Shown here: positions 51,591 through 61,063 of the stretch, in pieces
Layout of the letters: every line of letters begins with the position of its first letter
How positions within the stretch are numbered: position 1 is the first letter of the stretch
From: Chloroflexota bacterium
GTDB taxonomy: Bacteria > Chloroflexota > UBA11872
Direction of reading: 5' to 3'
NCBI GenBank assembly: GCA_026708035.1
Contig: JAPOVQ010000030.1
Location: forward strand, 144,852-208,851
Length of the DNA: 64,000 nucleotides
Translations under genes and position numbers: made by a program
Notes under the pieces: generated by a model
Databases searched by the model: none
Seen by the model: only the letters and a program-made list of their open reading frames with translations
What the model was told of the DNA's origin: nothing

Positions 51591-52181
51591 TCAGCGCCTG
51601 TAGGCAATCGCCACCACAGCGCCAGGGAATTGGCGCAGGCAGGGAGAATCTCTGATGAACCGGCTTTGAGGCAGAGAAGATCCCCTCGCCGCGCTTTGAC
51701 TAAAGGTTGGCCCCAAGCGCAACCCCGGCCGCGCACGCTCGGCGAGCCTAAGAAAACGCGAGCCCACACCGTGGATCCCGCCGGGTGCGGTGTCCCGCCA
51801 GACACCGCCGCACTTCCTCCGCTCCGCGCCAAGGTGCTCAGCCAGCTTCTGGGCAAGGACCGGGGCGTCCAACCCGTGCGCGGCCAGCGCGAATTGCCAC
51901 GCGCTACGGCGGTACGAGGGCGCCCACTCGCGCGAACACCGAAGCTCCCTCGCATTATCGGTGAACTCCGCCAAGAGGCCTTCCCAGGAGCCAATCCCGA
52001 TGGACTCGCGATACCCGCGATAGCTTAGGGCCATCCACAGCTCATGCGCGCACACGCGCACGAAACTCACCGGGACGGCGGGATCGACGCAATAGCGCTC
52101 GTGGATCCGGTCGCATGTCACCACGAGTGCTTCCTGGATGATGTCTAGGTCGATGGCCAGCGTGGCGTCGAGATCGACCAA
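51591..52181 (-). CDS. Hypothetical protein, 196 residues
   Basis: No family recognised. The first 130 residues look protein-like: 'MVDLDATLAIDLDIIQEALV', 'DRIHERYCVDPAVPVSFVRV', 'AHELWMALSYRGYRESIGIG'. Possibly helical and soluble. The last 60 residues are low-complexity and basic, so the true C-terminus may be lost by frameshift. It sits in the same decayed region as the AspRS fossil. Confidence 0.38.
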   Translation of the reverse strand: MVDLDATLAIDLDIIQEALVVTCDRIHERYCVDPAVPVSFVRVCAHELWMALSYRGYRESIGIGSWEGLLAEFTDNARELRCSREWAPSYRRSAWQFALAAHGLDAPVLAQKLAEHLGAERRKCGGVWRDTAPGGIHGVGSRFLRLAERARPGLRLGPTFSQSAARGSSLPQSRFIRDSPCLRQFPGAVVAIAYRR

Positions 52182-52565
52182 AGTGGGTCAAACTCCATCC
52201 GTTGCCTACCGACGCCAAGACCGTCAACTTCCGCGTGGCCGACGACTGACCGTGACTTGTCTGGTCATGCCATATGTCTGCAGCAATTGCCCTGAAATAT
52301 GTAGGCCCACACGGGACCAACATGGAATGCACTCTCGACCTGCGCACCAAAGATCCGTCGCCTTCGACTACGACAAGATAGCGGGACGGCAGTTCCAAGG
52401 CTAATCGAAGTACAAATCCCGCCCCGGGGCCGATCTGAGAGACTAGCCGCAAGTCCAACGGCCCGCGGTTTCGCAGCCAAACCAAACGACCGAATCACTA
52501 GACGATCCAAAATCAAGTCGTGTCATTGGCTATCGCCTCCCAAGTCTACAAATGTTATCGAGAAT
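52182..52565. other. Noncoding stretch
   Basis: I see no gene. GC content begins to drop at about 52500 towards the DUF402 gene. Confidence 0.45.
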
Positions 52566-53105
52566 TCAGCTCTTCCATCGAACAGCTTCAATCGTAGGTC
52601 CGATAACCAGATTATCGAGGATTTCCTTACTGCGTTGGGCAACTTCACGAGCAATACTTACCCCATATAAGGACAGGTGCTCCATGGTTATATTAATCTT
52701 CCTCTCAACATCTAAGTCTACATTCGCTGGCAGCTCATCCATATCAAGAAATCCAGTTTCCCCATCAACTCCAATCCAGTAATCAACAACCAGATCAGTC
52801 CAGCTGATTCCACTATCAGAGATCATGACAGCATCGACAATGTTGAAGTAATAGCCAATAGTGGTTTGATCTGGCGACAGCCAATGGTAAACATTGTATT
52901 GGCGATCAGACCAATAGTACCCGAGGGAAATGTCACCTTTGTTTGTGCTGATCGTTGGCGTTTCGTGCGACCAGCCACGGCGCGACACCCATAACGCCAC
53001 AGCTTCGTTTGGATGACATATCGAGCACAATCGGGTCGGATACACATGATCTCTCCCATCTAGCGTTCGCTTTATTTCTAATATCACGTCGAGATTTCTC
53101 GTCAC
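52566..53105 (-). CDS. DUF402 domain protein (FomD/nucleoside-diphosphatase-like)
   Basis: 179 residues. The central part 'YNVYHWLSPDQTTIGYYFNI' followed by 'ISWTDLVVDYWIGVDGETGF' fits DUF402 (a barrel of paired beta-hairpins; some members hydrolyse nucleoside di- or triphosphates with divalent metal). The Asp residues of the 'DLVVDYW' strand are the likely metal ligands. A 'CSICHPNEAVALW' segment near the N-terminus is unusual. The DNA is clearly AT-richer than its neighbours, with many AT-ending codons, which points to recent acquisition. GTG 53103-53105 is the start used. No partner gene is adjacent. Confidence 0.68.
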   Translation of the reverse strand: MTRNLDVILEIKRTLDGRDHVYPTRLCSICHPNEAVALWVSRRGWSHETPTISTNKGDISLGYYWSDRQYNVYHWLSPDQTTIGYYFNIVDAVMISDSGISWTDLVVDYWIGVDGETGFLDMDELPANVDLDVERKINITMEHLSLYGVSIAREVAQRSKEILDNLVIGPTIEAVRWKS

Positions 53106-53412
53106 GACACTAGACTCAGAACAATAGCCACTAGCCTCAGATCCTCATTGTAAGCGCCAGGGAATTCGCAGACCGGAATGAGACTGTAAAATACCTTCCC
53201 AAAGGAAGTAGTGCAAGTGATCCGACCGGTCGAATCTGGCCTATTCTTACTTGTCGAACGTTTTCTGCGACGATCCTCCTACCGCTGGGCCACTGCTTGA
53301 TCAGGTGCCGGAATAGCCTATGGCGGCCACGCCCGCCATCACGTCCCTGTTTCCTAGGGCCACAATGACTACAGCCTGGAGGTTCGCGTCCGGTTAAGGG
53401 GATCAATGCGAC
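53106..53412. other. Noncoding stretch
   Basis: The 307 bases between the DUF402 gene and the HAD gene hold no recognisable coding sequence. Confidence 0.45.
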
Positions 53413-54075
53413 TCATTCTATGTGCAAGCCGTAGCGTGACAGCAGATCGGTGAGTGCCCGCCGGTTATCGACTCCGCGATGGAGCTGAAAGGTGGATGCC
53501 CAAATGCCCAACTTACGGGCACTCGAGACATTGACCTCATGGTCGTCAAGAAACAGCACCCGGCCCGGCGGCACGCCGATGGAATTGAGGACGTGCTCAA
53601 AGTACTCCTGGCTTGGCTTGGCATGTCCCAGGTCGCAAGAATAAAACTCCTGATCGAAGTGCGCCTTGTACCCGAGTTCCTCCGACATATAAGTCGCCCT
53701 GTGGCGCTGCTGATTGCTTGTTAAGTGGCAGGTGATTCCAATCCCCTGAATGCGCCTCACGATGTCCAGTATCTCCACATGAACGTGGATGGTGTTTAGC
53801 AGACGCAGAATCTCGCAGGGAGCTGCAGTGCTACCGTGGCGCCGGAGGAGTGCCTGCATGTCCCGGACAAGGTCGCCCTCGCCCGAGAGAGCGGGCCGCT
53901 CGACCTCGAAGATCTCCTGGATGAACTCTTCTACACCTTCCTCCCCGGGCGGAAGCAGGGCCGCTAGGGCTGCATGTCGGCCGGCCGGTATCGACTGGAG
54001 CACGCCGTCGGCGTCGAACAGCACAGCCTCGATGGCCCGCAATGAGGTCGATGTACGTTGGCGACCCTTCAACAT
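53413..54075 (-). CDS. HAD superfamily hydrolase (subfamily IA)
   Basis: 220 residues. Motif I 'AVLFDADGVLQS' (about 16-27) supplies the nucleophile Asp and the general acid. A helical cap follows. Motif II is 'ITCHLTSNQQRH' (about 115), Lys is in 'GHAKPSQEYFEHVL' (about 150) and motif IV is 'VLFLDDHEVNVSSAR' (about 177). All four HAD motifs are present. Enzymes of this size are phosphatases or phosphoglucomutase-like; the substrate cannot be told. ATG 54073-54075 is followed by 15 basic residues before motif I. Confidence 0.88.
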   Translation of the reverse strand: MLKGRQRTSTSLRAIEAVLFDADGVLQSIPAGRHAALAALLPPGEEGVEEFIQEIFEVERPALSGEGDLVRDMQALLRRHGSTAAPCEILRLLNTIHVHVEILDIVRRIQGIGITCHLTSNQQRHRATYMSEELGYKAHFDQEFYSCDLGHAKPSQEYFEHVLNSIGVPPGRVLFLDDHEVNVSSARKLGIWASTFQLHRGVDNRRALTDLLSRYGLHIE

Positions 54076-54856
54076 CGGCTTACTTGAACCTGTAGACGGT
54101 CCTCAGTCTGAGGGTTGGACGGCACCGCCTGCGATCGCTGTCTGCAATTGGCATCTACGATGCTAAGGCAAACATTAACACGAAGACTCTAGGTCTTGGC
54201 AAGTCTGGTGGACGCGTTCGGCGCACTCATTGCTTTGGGCCGAGCCTGGGCCCGGGTGCGGGGCGGCCGCCAGCGCCCACCGCAGCGCCGGTCCGGCGAA
54301 GCAGGCGTTGCCGGCAGGCTTCGAAACGTTGGGCGTGCCGCGCGAGTCGACGGCCGATCTGCACGCGCGAGTTTGCTATCAGGTGGGGAGGATCTGGCGG
54401 AAGGTGCATCCCGGCGCCGTGGCGGCGCTCGACGTGGACAGGCGACGGCGAGACTGCGACTCAATGGGCAAGAACTGCGAGGCTTTGCGCACTACCACCT
54501 GTCCGGCAACTAGCGGCACGAATACAAACGGCTTCCGGAGGTGCGGATCGTGACGGCTCATCGGCCGCAGGTACGGTGGACATTGGCGGAGGTGGAGGCG
54601 GCGGAACGCGGCTTCAGCCAAGCCAGGTTTGGCGCGCCGGCCGACGAGTTGGGCAGGGTATGAGCTGAGTGCCCGACGCCTCGGGGTTTTGCCGCGTTGC
54701 GTCCGCGTAAGCGCTGAATTCCCCAGATGTCCATCTGCATACAGCTGCGGCTGGAGTAGTACGTTCTGGTAGAACGCTTTCGAATTCTCGGCGGACGCTG
54801 GGCTTGGTAATGGTCAGGCTGCCGTGCGCGCGCCGGGGCGGCCACCTGAGTTGCCT
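54076..54856. other. Noncoding stretch upstream of the Tat-exported amidohydrolase
   Basis: Divergent promoter space between the HAD gene and the amidohydrolase. A plus-strand frame near 54300-54440 ('GFETLGVPRESTADLHARV' and further) has a protein-like look but no start and no family match, so it is left uncalled. Confidence 0.4.
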
Positions 54857-56371
54857 ATGATCCGACGATTTGCACGACGTGAGTTTTTGAAGGTCGCCGG
54901 TATTGGGGCCGTCGGAAGCCTGGCATCGGCAGTAGCCGCATGTGGGGATCCGCCACTGGACCCCGCGATTGACAGCCGCCGTTGGGACTTCGCATTCGTC
55001 GATGTGAACGTCGTACCGATGGACATCGAGGTTGTGCTGGCCAACCGCACGGTCGGCGTGGCAGACGGGCGGGTCGCGTGGATCGGCCCTGCATCCGACG
55101 TGGACGTGCCGCCGCACATTCCGCGCGTGGACGGTCAGGGACGGTACCTGATGCCGGGACTGGCTGATATGCACATACATGCGCCGGTTCCAGACCAGCC
55201 AATTCGTGAGTCTCAACCATCTGAACAGCGCGCTATCGCGGAGAAGCTGGCTGAGATTCAGGCGGGGTTCATGGTCATGCTCGTCGCGAACGGTGTCACC
55301 ACGGTCAGGAACATGTGGGGTCGACAGGCCGATCTCGCCCTCATTGACCGCATGAATCGTGAAGACGTGCTTGCGCCAACGATGCACACGACAGGGCCAC
55401 TCCTCGACGACGCGCCGCTTACGTGGCCATCCGCAACGGCCGTCACCGCTCCTGCGGCAGCGGAGCGCGAAGTCGTGCGTCAGAAGGAGCAAGGCTACGA
55501 GTTCGTGAAGGTCTATAACAATCTGAGGCCAAACGTCTACGCTGCGATCACGGCTGCCGCCCGCCAGGTTCAGATGCCCGTTGTTGGTCATGTGCCGTGG
55601 CGAGTCGGCGTAAACGCCGTTCTCGCCGCGAGGCAGTCGAGCATCGAGCACTTGTGGGGATACCTATTCGCCGCGCGGCGGGACAAATCTCTCCAACTCG
55701 GTGCGGCGAATCCACAGATCTGGGTCGATCGGGTGGATCCGGCACTGCTGGACGGACTCATTCGGGCCACCGCAGCGGCCGACACCTGGAACTGCCCTAC
55801 GCTAGTCCTGTGGCACCGCCAGCAAAATCCGAATCGGGAACCGGAATCCGAGCTTGCTCCCCTACTCCGCTTCGTCCCCGCGCGGATGCTTGAGGGCTGG
55901 AAATCGGCAAATGCAAGATCGGCGAGTGTCCGTGTGAACCACGAGCGCGCGACCAGCATTCGACGGGTTCTGACGAAAGCGCTGCATGATGCCGGCGCGG
56001 GATTGTTGCTGGGCACCGACGCCCCAAACCCATTCGTTGTCTACGGGTTCTCCATCCATGACGAACTCGATCACCTTGTTGAAGCGGGGCTCAGCCCCTT
56101 CGAGGCGCTTCGAGCCGGTACGAGCGCCGCGGCGAAGTATCTGGGAACGCATCTAGGCTATGGGAGCAATTTCGGAACGATAGCTGTTGGTGAGCGAGCG
56201 GATCTCATCCTGACGCAAGAAAATCCGATCCAAAACCTCCGGACACTTCGGAACAACGATGGGGTCATGCTCCGAGGTCGGTGGCTGTCGCGGTCCGAGC
56301 TATCCGGCAAGCTGAAGGACCTCACGCAAGCGATCGCCTTCACCGATCAACTGATTCGCGATGTCCAGTAA
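54857..56371 (+). CDS. Tat-exported amidohydrolase, imidazolonepropionase-like
   Basis: 504 residues from ATG 54857. The N-terminus 'MIRRFARREFLKVAGIGAVG' is a Tat signal (RREFLK) followed by 'LASAVAACGD', so the protein is exported folded and may be lipidated at the Cys. Metal ligands of subtype I amidohydrolases: HxH in 'LADMHIHAP', a candidate Lys in 'GYEFVKVYNN', His in 'VVGHVPW', His in 'SSIEHLWGYL' and Asp in 'LLLGTDAPNP'. The C-terminal 'LGTIAVGERADLILTQENP' is typical. Function would be hydrolysis of a cyclic amide or ester in the periplasm or at the cell surface. An in-frame start 33 bases upstream is rejected because it precedes the Tat motif. Confidence 0.88.
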   Translation: MIRRFARREFLKVAGIGAVGSLASAVAACGDPPLDPAIDSRRWDFAFVDVNVVPMDIEVVLANRTVGVADGRVAWIGPASDVDVPPHIPRVDGQGRYLMPGLADMHIHAPVPDQPIRESQPSEQRAIAEKLAEIQAGFMVMLVANGVTTVRNMWGRQADLALIDRMNREDVLAPTMHTTGPLLDDAPLTWPSATAVTAPAAAEREVVRQKEQGYEFVKVYNNLRPNVYAAITAAARQVQMPVVGHVPWRVGVNAVLAARQSSIEHLWGYLFAARRDKSLQLGAANPQIWVDRVDPALLDGLIRATAAADTWNCPTLVLWHRQQNPNREPESELAPLLRFVPARMLEGWKSANARSASVRVNHERATSIRRVLTKALHDAGAGLLLGTDAPNPFVVYGFSIHDELDHLVEAGLSPFEALRAGTSAAAKYLGTHLGYGSNFGTIAVGERADLILTQENPIQNLRTLRNNDGVMLRGRWLSRSELSGKLKDLTQAIAFTDQLIRDVQ

Positions 56372-57004
56372 GTCTCCCCGCGCATGGCGCTAGCAGACCG
56401 ACAACCCAACTTGCTGTGCTGTCTCCACGCCTGCAGACCAGCTGTTAGTTGCGGGCCTTAGCAAGCGGGGCCACCAAACGAACCAGATTCCGCCGGAAGC
56501 CCCGATGGATAGTGCCGCTGCGTGGGGCAGTCGCGGCCGGCTAAGCGGGTCACCCGCTCGCGGCGGAGCACACAATCGTGGGGCGGGGGATCCCGGGGAG
56601 CCATGCCAGGATATGCGCCCCCAGCCAAACCGGCGGCGCGCCCGCAAAGTGCGCGGTGCTCCCACCCCGGGCATGGCGTGCAGGCGGTACCGAGTGACCA
56701 CGGCGTGCGTGTGCCGCGTGGCAGCGTCTGGACGTTGGTGCACCGGGGCTGCACATCAGCCGCGAAGCGGGCCAGCCCTCAGGCGTCGAGGCGGTCGATC
56801 TTGGCTAGGACGTTGCGGCGGCCGCGACTAGTCACCATCCCACGACTCTGCAGCAGCACCCGTAGAGACGGTCCCAAACCTCACGGTCATCCCGCGGTCG
56901 GCAATCAGGGTGTAGGTGGCAACGCCTTCAGCACCCTGGTGAGGGCGCCACCGCAGCCAGCCGGCAAGTTGTGGGAACCCCGCCCGGCCCAGTGCTAATA
57001 CCTG
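56372..57004. other. Noncoding stretch
   Basis: Only spurious high-GC frames on both strands. No promoter or RNA feature stands out. Confidence 0.45.
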
Positions 57005-57121
57005 GATCTTTCGGCGACAGCGGACCGCGTGACTGTCAGCTGGCAGGCCCCGGAGAGCGGGGACGCTCCCAAGTGGTCCATCGTGCACCTGACGCCCGAT
57101 GACGGCAGCAAGGGCGGCGCC
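57005..57121 (+). pseudogene. Fibronectin type III domain fragment
   Basis: In frame with 57029 the plus strand reads 'LSATADRVTVSWQAPESGDA' and 'PKWSIVHLTPDDGSKG', the first strands of a fibronectin-III domain like those of exported proteins at 23 kb and 31 kb. It has no start, signal or continuation. Confidence 0.5.
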
Positions 57122-57375
57122 TCGACCTCGCCACCACCCTGCCGGAGGCCGAGCCGGAGTAGGAAGAGGGGCAATCGGAACCATAGCCTCCCGCCCCCAG
57201 GACACCGTCATTGGGCTGGATCCAGCGACGCTTGCGCGGTGGCTGCGGGCCGCCTGCGCCGAGCAGTGCCGCACCACGAGCGCGTGCCAGCGCCTGCCGG
57301 TTGTGGCACCCCAAACCGCGAGCTATGGTGCCGGCAGGTGGGCAACGACGCCCGCCCCAGGATAAGGAGGCTCTG

Positions 57376-57492
57376 ATGCCTCACTTCAGCACTCGCGCAC
57401 GAGCCGTGGTCGGCGGCGGAATCCTGGCGGTGCTCCTCTTGGCCTGTTTCAGCGTGTGGAGCCAGCACACGAGCGCGAGCGTCGACGAGTAG
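57376..57492 (+). CDS. 38-residue single-pass membrane peptide
   Basis: ATG 57376 has a strong ribosome-binding site, 'aaggagg' at 57364-57370, five bases upstream. The peptide is 'MPHFSTRARAVVGGGILAVL' followed by 'LLACFSVWSQHTSASVDE': a basic N-terminus, one hydrophobic segment and a short acidic end. It could be a small membrane protein or a lipoprotein-like peptide (LLAC). The near-perfect ribosome-binding site supports translation. It precedes two other small membrane-anchored proteins on the same strand. Confidence 0.55.
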   Translation: MPHFSTRARAVVGGGILAVLLLACFSVWSQHTSASVDE

Positions 57493-57688
57493 ACGCGGCT
57501 AATGGGCCGAGAGCGATTGCGACCCTGCTTGCAGTCCCTGTGCCTGTCGTGGCGGCCACCGTGGCCGCTGGTGGCACCTGCACCCGATTTGACGACGGGC
57601 CGGCCCGCACTGGCACGACGCTGACCGCCGGGCCGGTGGTCGGTCAGACCCTCCGGCCCCGGCCCGGCTGCAATGAGAGGAGCACCAA

Positions 57689-58165
57689 ATGAACCGCGCA
57701 GTGAAGGGCGCGGCGCTGGCGATCGTGGGCCTCGTGTTTGTGGTGATGGCCGTCGCGATGGTCTGGCACACCGTGCGCATGGAGTTGATTTTCTGGGGCG
57801 CGTCCCCATCGTCAAAGACGGTCGCCGGCGATGAAGACGCATTGCACGGCAGAATTGTGCGTGAGGTCCTGCTGGTCGAGGGCGAGGGCCGCGAGGATCA
57901 CCGGTTCGCGCTGACGCCGGGCGTTTGGCGCGCCACGGTCGAGGCGATGGACGCAACGGTCGATGAGGCGCGACTCAGCTCGACCGGTGAGCGCAACAGC
58001 ACGTCCATGTGGAACCTGGACTACCCGCTGGTGTTCACGGTGGGAGAGTTCTCGCGAGCCAAATTCACCCACGGGCAGGAGCTAGCGATCCGGGTCAACA
58101 CGCTTGAGGATGACGTGGAATGGTCCGTGACGCTGGAACGGTTCGCGGAGCCAGTCTGGCCGTGA
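57689..58165 (+). CDS. Membrane-anchored hypothetical protein, 158 residues
   Basis: A ribosome-binding site 'gaggag' lies 8 bases before the ATG. Residues 8-27 form a transmembrane anchor ('AALAIVGLVFVVMAVAMVWH'). The rest is an exposed beta-rich domain: 'FALTPGVWRATVEAMDATVD', 'NLDYPLVFTVGEFSRAKF', 'WSVTLERFAEP'. The 'L.PGVWRA.V' phrase also appears in the divergent protein at 58945-59874 ('LSPGLWRVDLLW', 'LAPGVYTATICG'), so the two may share a small beta-sandwich domain. No known family. Confidence 0.65.
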   Translation: MNRAVKGAALAIVGLVFVVMAVAMVWHTVRMELIFWGASPSSKTVAGDEDALHGRIVREVLLVEGEGREDHRFALTPGVWRATVEAMDATVDEARLSSTGERNSTSMWNLDYPLVFTVGEFSRAKFTHGQELAIRVNTLEDDVEWSVTLERFAEPVWP

Positions 58166-58171
58166 TGCTCA

Positions 58172-58381
58172 ATGAGTCACGCCAAGCGGTCCGACTATGC
58201 CCGGCGACAGGAGAACGCTTTCGGACCCATTGAGTTGGTGCTGATCTTCGTGCTGCCGGCGGTGCTGAACCTGGCTGGAGCGGCCGTGGTGATCATTGCC
58301 GTCTTCAGCCGAACCGTCGGCCGGCCCGCTTGCGCCAGGAGGCTGACTCGAGCGATCGGTGGGCGCGGCTCGGTGTCCTAG
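58172..58381 (+). CDS. Small membrane protein, 69 residues
   Basis: Starts six bases after the previous stop. It has one strong hydrophobic segment ('IELVLIFVLPAVLNLAGAAV') after a basic N-terminus and a basic tail. Probably cotranscribed with the upstream gene. No family recognised. Confidence 0.5.
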   Translation: MSHAKRSDYARRQENAFGPIELVLIFVLPAVLNLAGAAVVIIAVFSRTVGRPACARRLTRAIGGRGSVS

Positions 58382-58456
58382 GAGGCTGAGTTCCCGCAGG
58401 CTGTCGATGTCGCCACCGCGGCGGCACCGTCATGCTGTCATGGCTCGTGGCCCCCA

Positions 58457-58600
58457 ATGACGATTGGTGCGCCCCACATCGCCAGTGTCCTCGTGATGAT
58501 GGTGCGGGACGACCATCGCAGCCTCTACGATTTGCTCGACGGCACCGTCGTGATGACCGGCGGGTACCAGCGATTCACGTATTGCTTCGGTGGCCTCCAG
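58457..58600 (+). pseudogene. Possible RDD-family membrane protein fragment
   Basis: Reads 'VLVMMVRDDHRSLYDLLDGT' followed by 'VVMTGG'. This is like the end of RDD proteins, where a transmembrane helix is followed by '(R/D)DHR-LHD-LAGT-VV'. No upstream helices are found in frame, so it would be a remnant. The call rests on one short motif. Confidence 0.35.
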
Positions 58601-58944
58601 TCAAAGTTGTCGAATAGACGCACCAGGATCCAGTCGCCGGCGGCCCCGCCGCCCGTGATCGCCGGTCCGGTCAGCACCCATGAGGAGTTGAAGCTCGCTC
58701 ACTTCGGGTGACGGCGAATCCATGTCGTGCGACCTCCATGCCGGAAGTCAACCGAAGGCATTCCACAGCCACTCGACAGCGCGGGTCACCCTGTCGAAGC
58801 CCCAGATACCGAATTGCGTTCGACCATACTGCCGATGCGCGTGTGCCTGCTGCTCAGGGCCATAGACCGGGCCGTAGATCACCGGTGGCCGCTCATTTAG
58901 TTTCAGGGCTCGCTTTAGGTGCCGCCAGCACCGGGATGCTCCGG

Positions 58945-59874
58945 TCACAGGCACTCGCCGTCGTCGGCGGCGCCGGTGGGAAACGGCGTGAACGCCACCG
59001 CCCAGGTGAAGCCCGGCGGCACATTGGCGGTGACCGCCACCTCGCCCGGATCCACGCGGGGCCCGCTAACGCGCTGGCCGGCACTGGACCCCACATAAAG
59101 CACGGTGCACGATCGACTACTCCATGACCCGCCACCGAACCCCTCGACGGATTCGTAGCTGCCGTCCCACACCCAGTTGGATGGCTGCTCACCGGATGTC
59201 CACAAGAGGTCCACCCGCCAGAGGCCCGGCGACAGGTCCGCGATCGCCGCCTCGTCACCGACGACCTCGACCCTGATCGACGCATCGCTCTCGGAAACAA
59301 GCCGCTCGATGTCGATTCCCCAGCGCACATCGGGCCCGGGCGGATTCACGGTGATGCGCGTGGGACCCGGATACAACGCGTCGTCGCCGTGATCGCCCAC
59401 CGCAAACGAGACTGACTCGGTACGTCCCCAGGTGAAGCGGCTGCGTCCATCCACGGACTCCATGGTGACGTCGAGGGCGAAGGTGTCGCCGCAGATCGTG
59501 GCGGTGTAGACGCCTGGCGCAAGGTCGCGGACCTCAGTGCCAGGGCCGACGCCCGTCAGGTCGATGGATTCGCAGAGACCCGGCAGCGTCGGGTCTGTGA
59601 CGTCCGGCGGCACGATATTCGTGACCTTGCCGGTGACGATCTCCTCGCCACTCCCGGGTATCGCACGAACCGGAACCCGCTCGACGGGGACTTCCCTCAC
59701 AATCTCCGAGGAGACGATCTGCTCGCCCATGCTGGCCCGCGCGGCCATTTCCATGAACGTGCGCGTCTCGCGGCGGGCCAACTCATCGCTGACGGTCTGC
59801 CACACGAGGCACCCGGCAATGACGAGGCCAATGGTCAGCCACACGAGACGTTCAGAGCGGGCCACGTAATTCAC
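58945..59874 (-). CDS. Membrane-anchored hypothetical protein, 309 residues
   Basis: The N-terminal anchor is 'LVWLTIGLVIAGCLVWQTV' (about residues 10-28), followed by a helical stretch and an exposed region. That region contains repeated beta-sandwich-like phrases: 'LAPGVYTATICGDTFALDVT' and 'LSPGLWRVDLLWTSGEQPS', with 'WGIDIERL' and 'TWAVAFTPF' ends. Cysteines at 'LCESID', 'TICGD' and the C-terminal 'DDGECL' could form disulfides. No known family. Its repeats resemble the shorter protein at 57689-58165, which points away from it on the other strand. Confidence 0.7.
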   Translation of the reverse strand: MNYVARSERLVWLTIGLVIAGCLVWQTVSDELARRETRTFMEMAARASMGEQIVSSEIVREVPVERVPVRAIPGSGEEIVTGKVTNIVPPDVTDPTLPGLCESIDLTGVGPGTEVRDLAPGVYTATICGDTFALDVTMESVDGRSRFTWGRTESVSFAVGDHGDDALYPGPTRITVNPPGPDVRWGIDIERLVSESDASIRVEVVGDEAAIADLSPGLWRVDLLWTSGEQPSNWVWDGSYESVEGFGGGSWSSRSCTVLYVGSSAGQRVSGPRVDPGEVAVTANVPPGFTWAVAFTPFPTGAADDGECL

Positions 59875-59974
59875 CCTTCGCTCTCAAGCGTTCCTACAGG
59901 CGCCGGGCCGGTGGTCGGACATCCCCAACGCCGCTTGCGTGACGGTGCGCTGGTCCTGATGGCCTCAGGGCCCG

Positions 59975-60280
59975 TCAACCGTTCACCTCGTCGGCGGGCT
60001 GCAGTTCGACCCAGAACTCCATGCACGCGCCCGCCTGGGCGTGCCGGTCGGGCTGAAACCTGATCACAAGCTGCCGACCAGCCAGGAGCGGAAACGACGT
60101 GCCCACGTCCACCAGCCACTCGTGGATGTGCGGGCGCAGGTCCTCAGCCAAGGCCCAGGCCCATTTCAGCGCGGCGGCCGTTTCCACGTCGGGAACGGAG
60201 CCGCGCGGGATGGCCGTGGGGTGTGCCGTCGCCACGGCTGGCCGCCCAGCGGTAGCCGGCGCCCCTCCGTTAGGCGTCAC
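59975..60280 (-). CDS. Hypothetical protein, 101 residues
   Basis: GTG 60278-60280 overlaps the stop of the upstream small gene by 11 bases, suggesting coupling. It reads 'VETAAALKWAWALAEDLRPH...VDVGTSFPLLAGRQLVIRFQ'. No signal peptide or known family. It sits between two anchored proteins on the same strand and is probably in one operon with them. Confidence 0.5.
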   Translation of the reverse strand: MTPNGGAPATAGRPAVATAHPTAIPRGSVPDVETAAALKWAWALAEDLRPHIHEWLVDVGTSFPLLAGRQLVIRFQPDRHAQAGACMEFWVELQPADEVNG

Positions 60281-60467
60281 AGCCGACCACCGTCTCGGTG
60301 ATGGTCAGCCGTGGATCCGCGCTGGAGGAGGGCAGCAGGTGGTCGCCCGGCACCTCCGTTTCTGGGCCCGCTGCGCCGACCCGGGCGATGAACAGCCTGG
60401 CGCCGAAGGCCAACAGATTGGCCGCGACAGCCATCCTGGCTGCCTTGCGAAGGAGACGCCGTTTCAT
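60270..60467 (-). CDS. Small exported or anchored hypothetical protein, 65 residues
   Basis: ATG 60465-60467 has 'aaggagg' on the minus strand about six bases upstream, which decides this start over one six codons earlier. The N-terminus 'MKRRLLRKAARMAVAANLLA' followed by 'FGARLFIARVGAAG' is a signal- or anchor-like sequence with a positive start. The short mature part ends 'TITETVVGCDA'. It is first in a probable three-gene operon running down to 58945. Confidence 0.55.
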   Translation of the reverse strand: MKRRLLRKAARMAVAANLLAFGARLFIARVGAAGPETEVPGDHLLPSSSADPRLTITETVVGCDA

Positions 60468-61063
60468 AGCGGACCTCCTTGTCATCAGGTAGTCACCATT
60501 GGCTACCTACCAGCACAGTAGCTCGCCATGCGCGCGTGTCAATCTTCTCCTTCGAAGTGATTGCACCGGGCGGAAACGACGCCGCTAGCAGCCGTTGATG
60601 CGCTTGCCAGCTACCCGCACGGGTGCGGGTGAGTCGAAGCTGCTGCTGCGTCCCGTGAGCACGAAATGAGCCTAGTCGGTGCTTAGGCATCAGTGGCCTG
60701 TTCCAACCAACTCATGACCTGCGACGGGTTTCGGGTCTGCACCAAACAGAGAAATCGCAAGGCTTGAATCCATCGGCCGCGCTGCCCGCACTATGTCTAC
60801 GGCTGCGGCCACGGTGCACTCTGCAGCAAGAGTGCGGGACGTTTCCCGAGACTCGGATCTCTACCATCCACCTGCTGCGGGTGCGGTGGATGCTGCTGGA
60901 CGTGAATGTCTGTAGCGCCCGGCCGCGTCGTGACCCACAGGCCGGACCCTTCCGACACCTCGCGCGACGCCGCGCGGGTCGACGACCGTCCGGTGATGGC
61001 TCCACGGCAGCCGCCCGTTTGCCTATCTCGACTGCTCGGGCCCGTCGACTGTGAATGCTATGT
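60468..61063. other. Noncoding stretch
   Basis: No gene is recognised on either strand. The divergent promoters of the small-protein operon and the AAA ATPase should lie at its two ends. Confidence 0.45.

Noticed and set aside
53137..53406. 89-codon minus-strand frame upstream of the DUF402 gene
   Set aside because: No recognisable family, signal or conserved pattern, and composition like other spurious frames.
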